From Fallopia convolvulus (lineage: Eukaryota; Streptophyta; Magnoliopsida; Caryophyllales; Polygonaceae): 64,000 nt of DNA. Below the pieces are notes generated by a model, which saw nothing but the letters and a program-made list of their open reading frames with translations, was not told the DNA's origin and did not search any database. Shown piece by piece: positions 11,298 through 21,932 of this stretch (the first letter of the stretch is position 1; every line of letters begins with the position of its first letter). The position numbers and the translations under genes were made by a program. The stretch lies in assembly GCA_964016875.1 (NCBI GenBank), contig OZ024724.1, positions 9,534,501 to 9,598,500 on the forward strand. Direction: 5' to 3'.

Positions 11298-12704
11298 TGA
11301 TGTTCGCATTTTTGGTATAGTTTTTGATAGGTTTTCTTTGCTTACTAGGATTAATTTTGTCTAGTTTAGGTTTAGTATTGAGTATTTTTAGTTAGTTTTG
11401 CATAAATCTACGAAAAGGGTGGAATCTACGCTATTTTGTGTATTTTGCAGGTTTTAGCGAGGAAAGGAGCTAAATGGAACTAAATTTGGAGCATCACAGT
11501 GAAGGACGGGAAAGTGCAAGATTTAAGAAGTCAAGGCTCAAGAAAACGAGAGGAGGTGTTGAAGAAAACAAAACCCCAGGCTCGTTAACGAGGCTGTGAA
11601 GGGTCGTTAACGAGGCCACGAAGAGAAAGATTTCGGAGTATTATTTTATTATTCACCGATCTTGAACGGGAATATATTTCCGTATCGGTTGAGTATCTTT
11701 TTAGAATCTTTATGGGATATTAGAATATGTATTTTAGGGTTTAATATCTTTCTAGATTTTATTTCTATCTTTTAGAGATTGTTTCTATCTTTTTAGGAAA
11801 GTTTTTATCTTTTAGCCTTTTTAGTTTTTTAGGATTTTCTAGTATAAATACCCTTCTATCTAGCATAGAAAGGGGAGGCTTAATTTTGGAGTAGAGTTTT
11901 AGAGCTAGTTTTGGAGGAGAAGGAAGGCCGAAGGAGAGAGAGCCGGATCGGAAGTCGGTAACGAGGTTCGGTGACGACGGTTTCTGTGGTTCGTTGATCG
12001 AGTTTGTGGTTCGGTGATTGTTTGTTTTAGTTTTCTTCTGATTCTCTGTAAGACAATATTTTTGTTATTAATTTGAGTTTGAGTTTTGTTTTAATGTTTA
12101 TTTTTATTGAAGTTTTTGGTTTCTTAATCATGAGTAGTGAGTAGTCTATTTTTCTAGGGTCGGGGTTCAGCCCGGCATAGTTGAGCATGTTTGATGAGTA
12201 GGATTGTGTTTTGAATGCCTTTTATTTTTATTGATATTGTTTGTTGTGCTTAATACCGAAACGGGAGTTGAGGTAATTTGAGTTTTAACTTGATTGAAAG
12301 AGAAAGTTAGTAACTTGAAGGTTGATATTGTTTGAAAACGAAAGTTTCAAGCTTTAGATCCAAAACAAGCAATTGAGTGAGTTAGTTTATGAAAATAGAT
12401 TAATTTACTTGTTAAGTCAATGAAAGTTGATGACTCTATCTATTTAAAGGCATGATCTTATCTTCTTACGAATTCTTATGCTTGGCTATGTTGTGGTGTC
12501 CCTTATCCTAGATTATTTGTTTTTATTGAATTATTTCTGATAAGTCTTCGTTGCTGAATACTTGCTTCGGTACCGAGTATTAATTAGAATTTTATTAGGT
12601 CGTTAATTGGTATATTTGTGTTCGGTGGTTCGGTAACGATCCTGACAAGGTCGTTAACGAGGCATCTCCTGAGTGATTGTGTTTGATTTTTATTTGATTT
12701 TTAT
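11298..12704 (+). repeat. Element A 5' LTR, 3' end deleted
   Basis: It starts TGATGTTCGC. A TATA box, TATAAATA, lies at 11843-11850. Palindrome pairs lie at 11582/11604 upstream of the TATA box and 12630/12651 near the end. The sequence stops matching the 3' LTR at about 12704 and runs straight into the pre-ORF3 region, so roughly 110 bp of LTR and the primer binding site are gone. Confidence 0.9.
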
Positions 12705-13686
12705 TAGAAGGAGGCTACGGTGGCTCGTTAACGACCCAGTTCGGACGACCCGAATCGTCACAATACGGGGCAGGTAAGTAATTCTAACCTAGTTAATTTT
12801 TCTAACCCTAGCCGCCACCCCCTCTATCCTTACCCCTCCTATAAAAACCCTTCTACCCCTCCCAAAATTCTACCACAATCTCTCCAAACATTCACTCTCA
12901 AACCCAAAACTCTCTCAAACCCCTTTCCCTTCTCTCCCACCGAGTCGGAAATCCCACGCTAACGACCATCGGAGACGCCATCGTTACCGGAGTTCGAAAG
13001 CCATTCACCGTCGACGACGAGCTCGTTAACCACCTCGATTCCGACCCTTGTCCTTTTAATTCTCGGTTCTATGGTATGATTTCTAAACCCTTGCTTGAAT
13101 TTGCATGATTGATTATCTATAGGGTTAAATTTCATATCTTGAATCATGATTTTTAGGGAGATCGATGAGCATGCTTAAATTCCGTTCTAAAAATTCTTGA
13201 TTGTGCTTAGTTGTTCATGTTTTAGGTAAGTTTATTCATGTTATATTAGCTATTGTAACCCTTTAGTTAAGAAAGCATGAATTTTTCTTGTTCTAGATCT
13301 AAAAGTTCGAACTTTGCATGTCAAAATTCCGGGAAATTTTTAGCATGTTAGGGATGGGTAATTGAGTAAGTATGGGGTGCTTTTACCCAATGAGGGAATT
13401 GTGGAGAATAATAGAAGATTGCATGCTTGATTTGTGCTGAATTAGAGGTAGATTTAATTTCGGAAATTTCTAGTTTTGCTCTCGGCGGCTCGTTAACTAC
13501 CCACCCAGGCTCGTTAACGACCCTGCACTTCATAGATGATCGATCCGAGCCCAGACTCGTGAACAACCCAATTGGGTAGTTTATGAATAATTCCGAGGTT
13601 AATTTAGAGACCAAGTATGGGGTCTCGTACCTATTATTTTTGAGTGGATCTTATCTTGGAAAATTTTCCATTATTTTGTAGGATCC
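12705..13686 (+). promoter_or_regulatory. Element A internal promoter and leader intron of ORF3
   Basis: In order this holds a TCGTTAACGA palindrome (12725-12734), a splice donor-like CAG|GTAAGT (GT at 12774), a TATA box TATAAAAA (12840-12847), a CT-rich leader, a second donor-like G|GTATGATTT (GT at 13074), a palindrome pair (13490/13511) and an acceptor TTATTTTGTAG ending at 13681, five nt before the ORF3 ATG. The same elements recur at matching places in C and D. I infer that ORF3 is transcribed from its own promoter with a 608-bp leader intron; splicing from the upstream donor (908 bp) is the alternative. Confidence 0.65.
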
Positions 13687-15302
13687 ATGGCTAGTTCAAG
13701 CAGACCCGCTACCCGAGGCCAGAAGAAGAGGAGGAACCACAGGTCTCCATCTCCACCCCGGGTGGAAGATGTGATTTTGAGCAGTCAAAGCCAGGTACGT
13801 TGCTACCGGGATTTCATGGAGAAGGACCATTACACCCGATGGTTCTCGAAGTCTAGCGCCGTCTCTACGGGCATCTACACGGATGTCAAGGATGCCTTCA
13901 TCATCCTTGGGGCCGCACACTTATTGAAGCAAGAGAGCTTGCCACATTATCCGGCCCTCACATCCGAGTTCTTGGCCACCTTGGAGACCAACTTCTCGTC
14001 GAAGATCTCGGCGGGACGCATTCGGTTCCGGCTCGGTAACGAGGACCGTGACTTCACCATGGCGGAGTTCAATGCAATCTTGGAGCTCCCAAACCCGTCT
14101 AGAGACTATAGCTTGAAGGACTACCGATTGACCCGCACTTGGAGCTACATCACCGGAGAGGTTCAATCCTCCACCGCGGCGCTATCCGGGGCAACCATAG
14201 TCAACCCCATCTTCCGGATTATCTTGAGAGTCCTCGCCGCAACATTCTGGCCGAAGAAGGAGTTGAACCGGTCTACAAGGACGGAGGTCGCTTGCTTCCG
14301 CACCATCCTCTTCGAGGAGCCCGACCCCTTGAATTTGGGGTACGAATGGCTCTACTATGTCGAGAAGTCCCACAAGTCCAAGGAGGTGTGGTGTTGCAAT
14401 TTGGTTAGCCTCTTGGCTAAAAATCTTGGAGTGGATCTCACCCGCTACACACCGGCCCACGCTCAACTCCTCAACAAGAACTATTGGTATAGTGCCGGGA
14501 TTTTCGTGAAAGCCGAGGGAGGCTACAAAGTGAAGGTTCGAGATCAAGTCGCCATGTCATACCTTCCCTCGACATGTACGAGCTACTCTACGTACCGAAT
14601 TGGTACGAAGTGTGGACGGGCCAGCCTTACCCATTGGAGCCAAAATCGGAGGATGTGCTCTCGCTTCGACCATGTCACACCCGGTTTGAGCGGGACGATG
14701 TGGACGAATATGAAGAAGAAGATGATCAAGAGGATACCGAGGTCGTAGGAAATGACACCGAGGAAGCCGACACCGAGGGCGGCACTGAGGAGCTCAACTT
14801 TACAAAAGACGACATGGAGACGGAGGAATTAGGAGGCAACATCTTCGTCAACGAGCCAACCAGGGTCGTTAACGACCATTTCCAGCCACCTCACAACACT
14901 GTTAACGAGGCAACCAGCTTCGTTGACGAGGTGCCACAAGCTCCTGTCGACCCTCCACCAGCTCCTGTCGACCCTCATGCATATGGCTTAATGCCTTACA
15001 ACCCGGTGATGTATCAAGACCATTTCCAGCCTCACTACCCACCACCTCCTCAGCCCGAGTACGCAGGATCGAGCATACCACCACCATGGGCCGAGGATCT
15101 TTCTGCACGGATGCAGCAGCTTCACCTTCAGACCGATCACATTCATCGGAGGATGGATAGATGGGAAACCGTCTATTCTGCTCGTATGTCGAGGAAAGAT
15201 GAGAGGCAGCGTCAGAGAGAGGCGGAGGATGCTGAGCGTTGGAGGACGATGTATGACTTCATGGGGAACTTTGAGCACTATTTTCCTCCACCGAACCGTT
15301 GA
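13687..15302 (+). pseudogene. Element A ORF3, Athila-type downstream gene, one frameshift
   Basis: The product would be about 538 residues. The N-terminus is basic (MASSSRPATRGQKKRR). Next is a conserved block of about 270 residues holding ILELPNPSRDY, TRTWSYITGEVQSS and ATFWPKKELNR, then an acidic linker with the repeated VNE/VND motifs. It ends in a proline-rich, then charged helical C-terminus (MDRWE...DAERWRTMYDFMGNFEHYFPPPNR). Genes in this position in Athila elements are often called env-like or Athila ORF1. I see no signal peptide and no membrane segment. A frameshift near 14560 moves the rest of the gene to the frame used from 14574. Copies in C and D are close relatives. The function is unknown. 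Confidence 0.75.
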
Positions 15303-16311
15303 TCAAGCTCAAGATGAAGCTTCCTTTCCTTGTTTCCACTTTTGTAAGTTTTATGTCTTTCTTTTTCTTTTTAATTTTTTGTTTTGTTTTCTATTTCTTT
15401 TCCTTCTTCTTCTTATTTTTCTTAGAGTGGGGACACTGTAATTTTAAGTATGGGGTGGGAAGAAAAGTAGAAAAATTATGTCCTAGGTGTTTTCATGTTC
15501 TATGTAGTTGTTACTTTTGTTAAATCGAAAAAACAAAACAAAAAAATTGAAAAATTTACTTTTGTTAAATCGAAAAAACAAAAAAAAATTTAAAAATTTA
15601 AAAATCCAAAAAGAGTTTAGAATTGATAGATATTCCTTCTTAAAGTTCTATGATAGCAATCACTAGTTTAATCATATAATTCCTTGCAAACATGTCTTTG
15701 AAAGTATAGCCGGATTCTTAAAAATTGAAATTATTGTTTTTAGAAGAGAATAGCATTAGATGAAATTGAGCACATATACTTTATAGCATAGATGATGCAA
15801 TCCAACAAAATCTACCTTGTGAGTTATTTTTGGCCTTATAGGGAGAACATTTATAAATTCCTCTTCTTTTTTGTGTGATTTACTCTCCTTATGCATATTA
15901 TCTCTTGGAATTGTGATGGTTATCTATTTCTTGAAACCCTTATAAGATTTTTAGTTCATTACTTGTGAAGATCATATGATAGAGAACTTATTTTTATGAG
16001 CCCTATTATCCCCTATCTACCTTTACATTATTCCTTCTTTTGATAACCAATTTTGGCATGAAACCTTTTATTTTTAGCTCCACAAAAATTATTCCCTAGC
16101 CGAGATAAGCTTGACCCTATCCGGGAATTAGGACTTAGATTGGAGAGGTAAAGTTTTTTGTTTTGTTAAAAAGAAGAGAGTTTCTGTTTGCTTGAATTAA
16201 AGGGTATTTGGGAAGGGTAGATTGGAAGTCTCTTGTTATTATATGTAAGAAAGGTCTCTTGATAAAAAGATGCACAATTAAGTGTTAAAGGGAAGAAATG
16301 TATACGGTGGA

Positions 16312-16344
16312 TCGTTAACGACCTGGATGTGGGTTCGTTAACGA
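16312..16344. repeat. Palindrome pair TCGTTAACGA, spacing 23 bp
   Basis: Exact copies lie at 16312-16321 and 16335-16344. The equivalent place in D (50226/50249) also has a 23-bp spacing, and in C (27582/27603) 21 bp. Confidence 0.85.
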
Positions 16345-17025
16345 GGCAGCGAAAAAAAAAGGGAGGAAAAAGAAAAAAAAAATATAAAAAAAAGGAGAGA
16401 AAGAAAGAGGAAAAGTTGAAGTGCATTTGTGCTTAAAAATAATATCAAGAGATTCTTTTATTTTTGGTTATGAGACTTTCTAGGATGATAATGGGTGAGT
16501 GAAAATAAAGTGTGCATAATATGAGAGTGAGTTTGGTTATTTTATATGAGAGTTTTGATGTTATGTGTGAGTTTTTAGGAGTCTTTGATTCCCGGATATT
16601 ATTAGCACCACATGACCAAAATATTTCCATGCCCTATTGTCTTTACCAAACCCCATTACAACCCGGCCGAATGGAAGCTTCTATGAAGTTTTTCATTGAG
16701 CCTAAGTTCTCTTGATGATTCTTTGCTTGTTTTGACAAATCTTGGGTGGAGAGTATTGGTGATATAAGTTCCAATTTCTATGAGTTTTTGTATATAGGAT
16801 GAGTTGAGAGATTGATATTATAAGCCCAAACACTTGAGAGTGGAGTGAAACACATATATCCCTTGAGAGGTTGGATTGTATTATTTTATGTCTATTTAAG
16901 TGCATATATGTGTGAGGATGTTAATAGTCTTTTGCTATAATTTTCTTATGTGTAGATATTGCTTTTTGAAGATGGCTATGTCTTGATAAGCATGATTTGT
17001 TTTGGTTTTGGTTAGTATCTTGTTT

Positions 17026-17063
17026 ATTGCTTGAGGACAAGCAAGTCTAAGTATGGGGTATTT
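17026..17063 (+). promoter_or_regulatory. Hairpin and polypurine tract of element A
   Basis: A 7-bp perfect hairpin, TTGCTTG-AGGA-CAAGCAA, is followed by TCTAAGTATGGGGTATTT and then the 3' LTR. The tract primes plus-strand DNA synthesis in LTR elements. The same hairpin-tract unit is found in D (about 50942), E (about 46899) and, on the minus strand, C (about 26940). Confidence 0.75.
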
Positions 17064-18580
17064 TCATGTTCGCATTTTTGGTATAGTTTTTGATAGGTTT
17101 TCTTTGCTTACTAGGATTAATTTTGTCTAGTTTAGGTTTAGTTTTGAGTATTTTTAGTTAGTTTTGCAAAAATCTACGAAAAGGGTGGATTCTACGCTAT
17201 TTTGTGTATTTTGCAGGTTTTAGCGAGGAAAGGAGCTAAATGGAACTAAATTTGGAGCATCACAGTGAAGGACGGGAAAGTGCAAGATTTAAGAAGTCAA
17301 GGCTCAAGAAAACGAGAGGAGGTGTTGAAGAAAACAAAACCCCAGGCTCGTTAACGAGGCTGTGAAGGGTCGTTAACGAGGCCACGAAGAGAAAGATTTC
17401 GGAGTATTATTTTATTATTCACCGATCCTGAACGGGAATATATTTCCGTATCGGTTGAGTATCTTTTTAGAATCTTTATGGGTTATTAGAATATGTATTT
17501 TAGGGTTTAATATCTTTCTAGATTTTATTTCTATCTTTTAGAGATTGTTTCTATCTTTTTAGGAAAGTTTTTATCTTTTAGCCTTTTTAGTTTTTTAGGA
17601 TTTTCTAGTATAAATACCCTTCTATCTAGCATAGAAAGGGGAGGCTTAATTTTGGAGTAGAGTTTTAGAGCTAGTTTTGGAGGAGAAGGAAGGCCGAAGG
17701 AGAGAGAGCCGGATCGGAAGTCGGTAACGAGGTTCGGTGACGACGGTTTCCGAGGTTCGTTGATCGAGTTTGTGGTTCGGTGATTGTTTGTTTTAGTTTT
17801 CTTCTGATTCTCTGTAAGACAATATTTTTTTTATTAATTTAAGTTTGAGTTTTGTTTCAATGTTTATTTTTATTGAAGTTTTTGGTTTCTTAATCATGAG
17901 TAGTGAGTAGTCTATTTTTCTAGGGTCGGGGTTCAGCCCGACATAGTTGAGCATGTTTGATGAGTAGGATTGCGTTTTGAATGCCTTTTATTTTTATTGA
18001 GATTGTTTGTTGTGCTTAATACCGAAACGGGAGTTGAGGTAATTTGAGTTTTAACTTGATTGAAAGAGAAAGTTAGTAACTTGAAGGTTGATATTGTTTG
18101 AAAACGAAAGTTTCAAGCTTTAGATCCAAAACAAGCAATTGAGTGAGTTAGTTTATGAAAATAGATTAATTTACTTGTTAAGTCAATGAAAGTTGATGAC
18201 TCTATCTATTTAAAGGCATGATCTTATCTTCTTACGAATTCTTATGCTTGGCTATGTTGTGGTGTCCCTTATCCTAGATTATTTGTTTTTATTGAATTAT
18301 TTCTGATAAGTCTTCGTTGCTGAATACTTGTTTCGGTACCGAGTATTAATTAGAATTTTATTAGGTCGTTAATTGGTATATTTGTGTTCGGTGGTTCGGT
18401 AACGATCCTGACAAGGTCGTTAACGAGGCATCTCGTGAGTGATTGTGTTTGATTTTTATTTGATTTTTATTAGATTGATAAACAAACAACCTTGCTTCTT
18501 GTGGAACGATCCTGACTCCACTGTACTCAGCGGGGTCTTGACTTACAAATTTATTTGTTGGCCGAGAAACCCTATCAACA
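17064..18580 (+). repeat. Element A 3' LTR, full length 1517 bp
   Basis: It starts TCATGTTCGC, where the expected TGATG has one change, and ends CTATCAACA. TATA box at 17609-17616. Palindrome pairs lie at 17348/17370 (22 bp) and 18396/18417 (21 bp). Near the end is GAACGATCCTGACTC and ACTCAGCGGGGTC, shared by all Athila-type LTRs here. Confidence 0.92.
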
Positions 18581-18585
18581 TCTAA

Positions 18586-19598
18586 CAACCCTAATTATCT
18601 AATAACCTAGAAGACCTTCTAGATTCAATTAAATAACAGCTTGACGATTCAAGTTATCAATAGAAACATATACTTAGAGCAACCATACATCTAAGTAACT
18701 TGTGAATTTATTCCCTACTTAAACCAATTTGTCCAACCAGTACTAAATTAATTAAAGTCTACTCTTGATCAGATTAATTCTGACCGGTAATTAATCAGAT
18801 TCAGTTGTAAATTAACCTAGAAATTCTATTAGGTAGCTAATCTAAAAAAACCCTAGAATAATTCTGATTCAATTAAGCACATGGAATAATTTCTATTCAA
18901 GTTCGTTGAGAATCAATTAAATCTCACAATCATACACAAATCATGACTTCACCAATTAGTCAAACACAAAGGAAAATTAGCAATGCATAATTGAAATTAA
19001 AATCAAACTTACAAAGGTTCAAAGGTTCTTCCTTGAGAGAAAACCCTAGCCTCCAAAAGGTGATCAAAAGTTAATGAAAATAAAACTACATAAAGTATTT
19101 ATATGTCTCTAAAAATATCCCTCAAACTCTATCTTAAACATATAATCTCGGAAATTATAAGCCCAAATAGCCAAACATTGAAGCCCAAACCAAATCTCGG
19201 CCCAAATCCATCGTCTGTGAGAAGCCCCAGATTGCGCGGGTTCAGCCTGAATTGCGCGGCCGCGCTTTGTCCTCCCCGCGCAATACCTCGCCAGTTGAGA
19301 TTGCGCGGGCTGCTACGCGGCTTGCACCCCGAGTACTTAGCTTTGCTTTTGGCTCGGTTCTTTCTTGTCTTAGCTCGTCTCCTAGCATGTCCTAGCTTCC
19401 TTAGCCTCGTCCATCACCACCATGATCCATCTGTACTCGCCCCGCTGTTGCTCATGAACCTAAAACCTGTAAAACCGAGCAAACCAGCGCATAATACCCG
19501 ACAACACAAAAACCTCAAAACTACATAAAAACTAACCTAAAACTAACTAAAACATATATAAAGCATGCATCTAAACTACTCCTATATGCGAGCTATCA
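18586..19598 (-). repeat. Solo LTR X, 5' part (minus orientation)
   Basis: Continuation of X after the element A insertion. Read on the minus strand it starts TGATAGCTCG. It contains a GC-rich cluster at 19231-19320 with ATTGCGCGG in both orientations (19231, 19251, 19276 reversed, 19300). That cluster sits at the same LTR position as the TCG-N4-CGA clusters of A, B and E. The 141-codon frame at 19103-19528 crosses this LTR and is not taken as a gene. Confidence 0.75.
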
Positions 19599-19603
19599 TA
19601 TAT

Positions 19604-19821
19604 ATAGCGGGATTCGGGGCGGATAGTAAATTCCCCGTCCCCGCCCCATTTAAAATCAGGGATACGAAAATAATCCCCATCCCCGCCCCGTTTCCCACTA
19701 AGTCGGGGAATCCCCGACCCATTAGGGTCGGGTCCTCGCGGATCTCCGTCCCCACGGGTTTTTTGCGCATCCCTAGTGGAGAATGAATTCCCCGTACCAC
19801 TTTGTCCCATGTGCATCTCTA
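19604..19821. mobile_element. hAT-like GC-rich element copy 1, right part
   Basis: It resumes after X with GC-rich CCCCGTCCCCGCCCC words and ends CCCATGTGCATCTCTA, the inverted match of the left tip TAGGGATGCACATGGG with one mismatch. Confidence 0.55.
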
Positions 19822-19903
19822 ATTATACTACTAGTTTTTAAGTTTGATACATATATTCAAACTAAAATCTAAAATTAAAATTAACAATTATCAAATTCAC
19901 TCT

Positions 19904-20432
19904 TAGTGATGCACATGGGCGGGACAAGGCGTGGAATGCATTCCCTAACACCACCCTGATCTTCTATTGTGCTCCCCATCCATGTCTCATCCTCATCTAA
20001 TCACCAACAAGGAACAAAACGGGAAATCTCCATCGGTTATGGAGTTGTTAACAAGGCCCGTTTATTATAAAAAATATTTTTAACTAGAAATTTTTAACTT
20101 TAAAAATAGTTACAAATATTAAATTTAAATAAAATAAAAGTAAAATATCATTCTGTAATTTGTAGACATTTATATAAGTTTTAAAATTAAAAACTAAAAT
20201 TATATTTAAATTCATTCTTTTTAAGTTTTATAAATAAAAAAATATTATGTATATATATCAAGAATTTGGAAAGATAGTACCTACCTTACCCTCCCTCCAC
20301 CCATTTCAAATCAAGAATATAAAATTTAACCATGTACCCCTCCCCTCTTCCTCAACAAGTCGGTTAATTCCCTTGTAGGAAGTCTTTTGGCCCCATCCCC
20401 AGGTCCAATGTTAACCCTATTCACTCCCTTCA
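19904..20432. mobile_element. hAT-like GC-rich element copy 2, left part
   Basis: It starts TAGTGATGCACATGGGC, 82 bp after copy 1 ends. Internal words match copy 1 in order, for example ATCTCCATCGGTTATGGAGTTG and CCCGTTTATTATAAAAA-type text. It is more decayed than copy 1 and is cut by element B at 20433. Its right end would lie beyond the window. Confidence 0.5.
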
Positions 20433-21810
20433 TGATGTCCGCTTTTTAGGTAGGATTTTTAGTGTCTAAATAGATTATATTGAGTTAGTTTTCGTGTTTG
20501 AGTTTATGTTTTTGAGTTTTTTTGCTTTAGATTTCGTATTTCCTTGAGATTCGGAAGCTACGCACCTTTTGTGTCTTTTTGTAGGAGTTTTGGAGCTTGA
20601 AAGAAGAGTTTGGAACATTGGAAGAGAAGGTGGACAAGCTATAAGGAAGATTTGAAGGTTACGAGCTACAGAAGAAGGGCTAAGAAGAGTGAAAACATGA
20701 AGGAAGGTGAGGAAATCAACTCAAGATCGAGCTATGAAGGGGTCGTACACGAACCAAGCTAAGGAAGCTAGAAGAACAAGGCCCAGGACCGACCCTATGA
20801 GGGTCGTGCACGACCCATTTGGGTCGTGCGTGGCGCCGACTTTCTCTCTATTCCGAGATCCTTTGTGATATATTCTATCTTTTTATTTTAGGAAGGTTGT
20901 TTTATCTTATTTCCTAGTTAATTAGAGCTCCTTTTCGTTTAAAAGGGGAGGATAAACCCTTTGGCTGAGATTTATCGTTTATTTTGGCGTTGAAAAGTAC
21001 TCTCTAGAGCGAAGGGAGACTTGAGGAACAAGTTTGAGACTTTTGTAAGATTTCTTCTTGGTTTAGTTTGAATTTTGTTTGGATTGATCATGTCTTCTTC
21101 TTTCTTTTTCTCGTCTCTCTTTGCTATGAGTGAGTAGTTTTCTTAAATTCTAGGGTTGGGTGAAAACCTAACAAAATCATGCATGTCTAAAATATGAATT
21201 CATAATTTGAGTGCTTGATGATCATATCTATCTATTTTGTGCTAAATTCCTTTACGAAAGTTGAGGCATATTCTTGCAATTAATCTTAAGCGAAAGTGTA
21301 AGGTTGATTATTTGATTAGTACTAATAGGATTATTTGCCAAAGTTGATATTCCTAGGTTGAAGGATAGATAGAAAGTTGTTTAATTTGCGAAAGTCGATT
21401 GGATAACTTGAATTGTTTGCGAAAGTTGATTCTTCTTTGATCTAAATTGCATTATAATTGTGAGTACTTGTTGGAAGCATGTATGATTGTTGTTGTGGTA
21501 GCCCTAGCCTTGGAATTCGTCCTTTATATTGATTAAATTTTTTGTCTTTGATTCGATCTCGACCCATACGTCGTGCTCGAACCTTTGCTAGTTTTGTGTG
21601 TTTCGTTGATTGTGCTCAGGACCGACCCCCTTAAGGTCGTGCACGACCTACTTTGGTTCGGTCTTGGCGTTGTTTGCTTGTTATTTCTTTGCTTTTCTTA
21701 GTTTATCAACTAATCTTTAGCACTATTCTCATTCCCGTGGACGAACCTGAATCCGCTATACTCAGCGGGGTCTTGAATATAAATTTATTTGTTCAAGAAA
21801 CCCTTCAACA
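20433..21810 (+). repeat. Element B 5' LTR, 1378 bp
   Basis: Starts TGATGTCCGC and ends CCTTCAACA. Palindromes TCGTACACGA (20743), TCGTGCACGA (20804) and the half-match TCGTGCGTGG (20824) lie upstream of a TATA-like TTTAAAAGG near 20938. TCGTGCACGA occurs again at 21637, near the end. ACTCAGCGGGGTCTTGA precedes the terminus, as in the A/C/D LTRs. Confidence 0.9.
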
Positions 21811-21813
21811 AAT

Positions 21814-21831
21814 TGCCGCCGTTGCCGGGGA
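21814..21831 (+). promoter_or_regulatory. Element B primer binding site (tRNA-Asp)
   Basis: TGCCGCCGTTGCCGGGGA lies 3 nt after the LTR. It differs by one base from TGGCGCCGTTGCCGGGGA, the exact complement of the 3' end of plant tRNA-Asp(GUC). Confidence 0.85.
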
Positions 21832-21932
21832 GTGTGCAATAGTGCCTAGTTTAGTTGATATTTGGGTTTGGAACTAGCCCTTGCGCTTTTGTTGTTTTCT
21901 AATTTTGTCTTCTTTGTCTTTGGCCGCAGTGT

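Larger units (their letters stand above)
15303..17063 (+). other. Element A 3' non-coding block between ORF3 and 3' LTR
   Basis: This 1.76-kb block has no long frame but is conserved in C and D. It holds a CAGTGG-like GTGGGGACACTGTAATTTTAAGTATGGGG region (about 15425-15455) with a PPT-like core, a palindrome pair TCGTTAACGA at 16312 and 16335, then, just before the LTR, a hairpin TTGCTTG-AGGA-CAAGCAA and the PPT-like AAGTATGGGGTA. Confidence 0.7.
11298..18580 (+). mobile_element. Element A: deleted Athila-type Ty3/gypsy retrotransposon
   Basis: A is bounded by LTRs and flanked by the 5-bp target duplication tctaa (11293-11297 and 18581-18585) inside solo LTR X. It has lost the last part of the 5' LTR, the primer site, gag and all of pol. 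What remains is the ORF3 promoter region, ORF3, a long 3' non-coding block and a full 3' LTR. By eye I count about 16 differences between the LTRs over about 1.4 kb, so the insertion is fairly young. It belongs to the same family as C and D, as shown by ORF3, LTR sequence and the TCGTTAACGA palindromes. Confidence 0.9.

Noticed and set aside
13348..13614. Minus-strand 88-codon frame before ORF3 of A
   Set aside because: It overlaps the conserved leader intron and the palindrome pair, and is a shadow frame.
19103..19528. 141-codon frame as a host gene
   Set aside because: It lies wholly within solo LTR X, crosses the GC motif cluster and shows no family.
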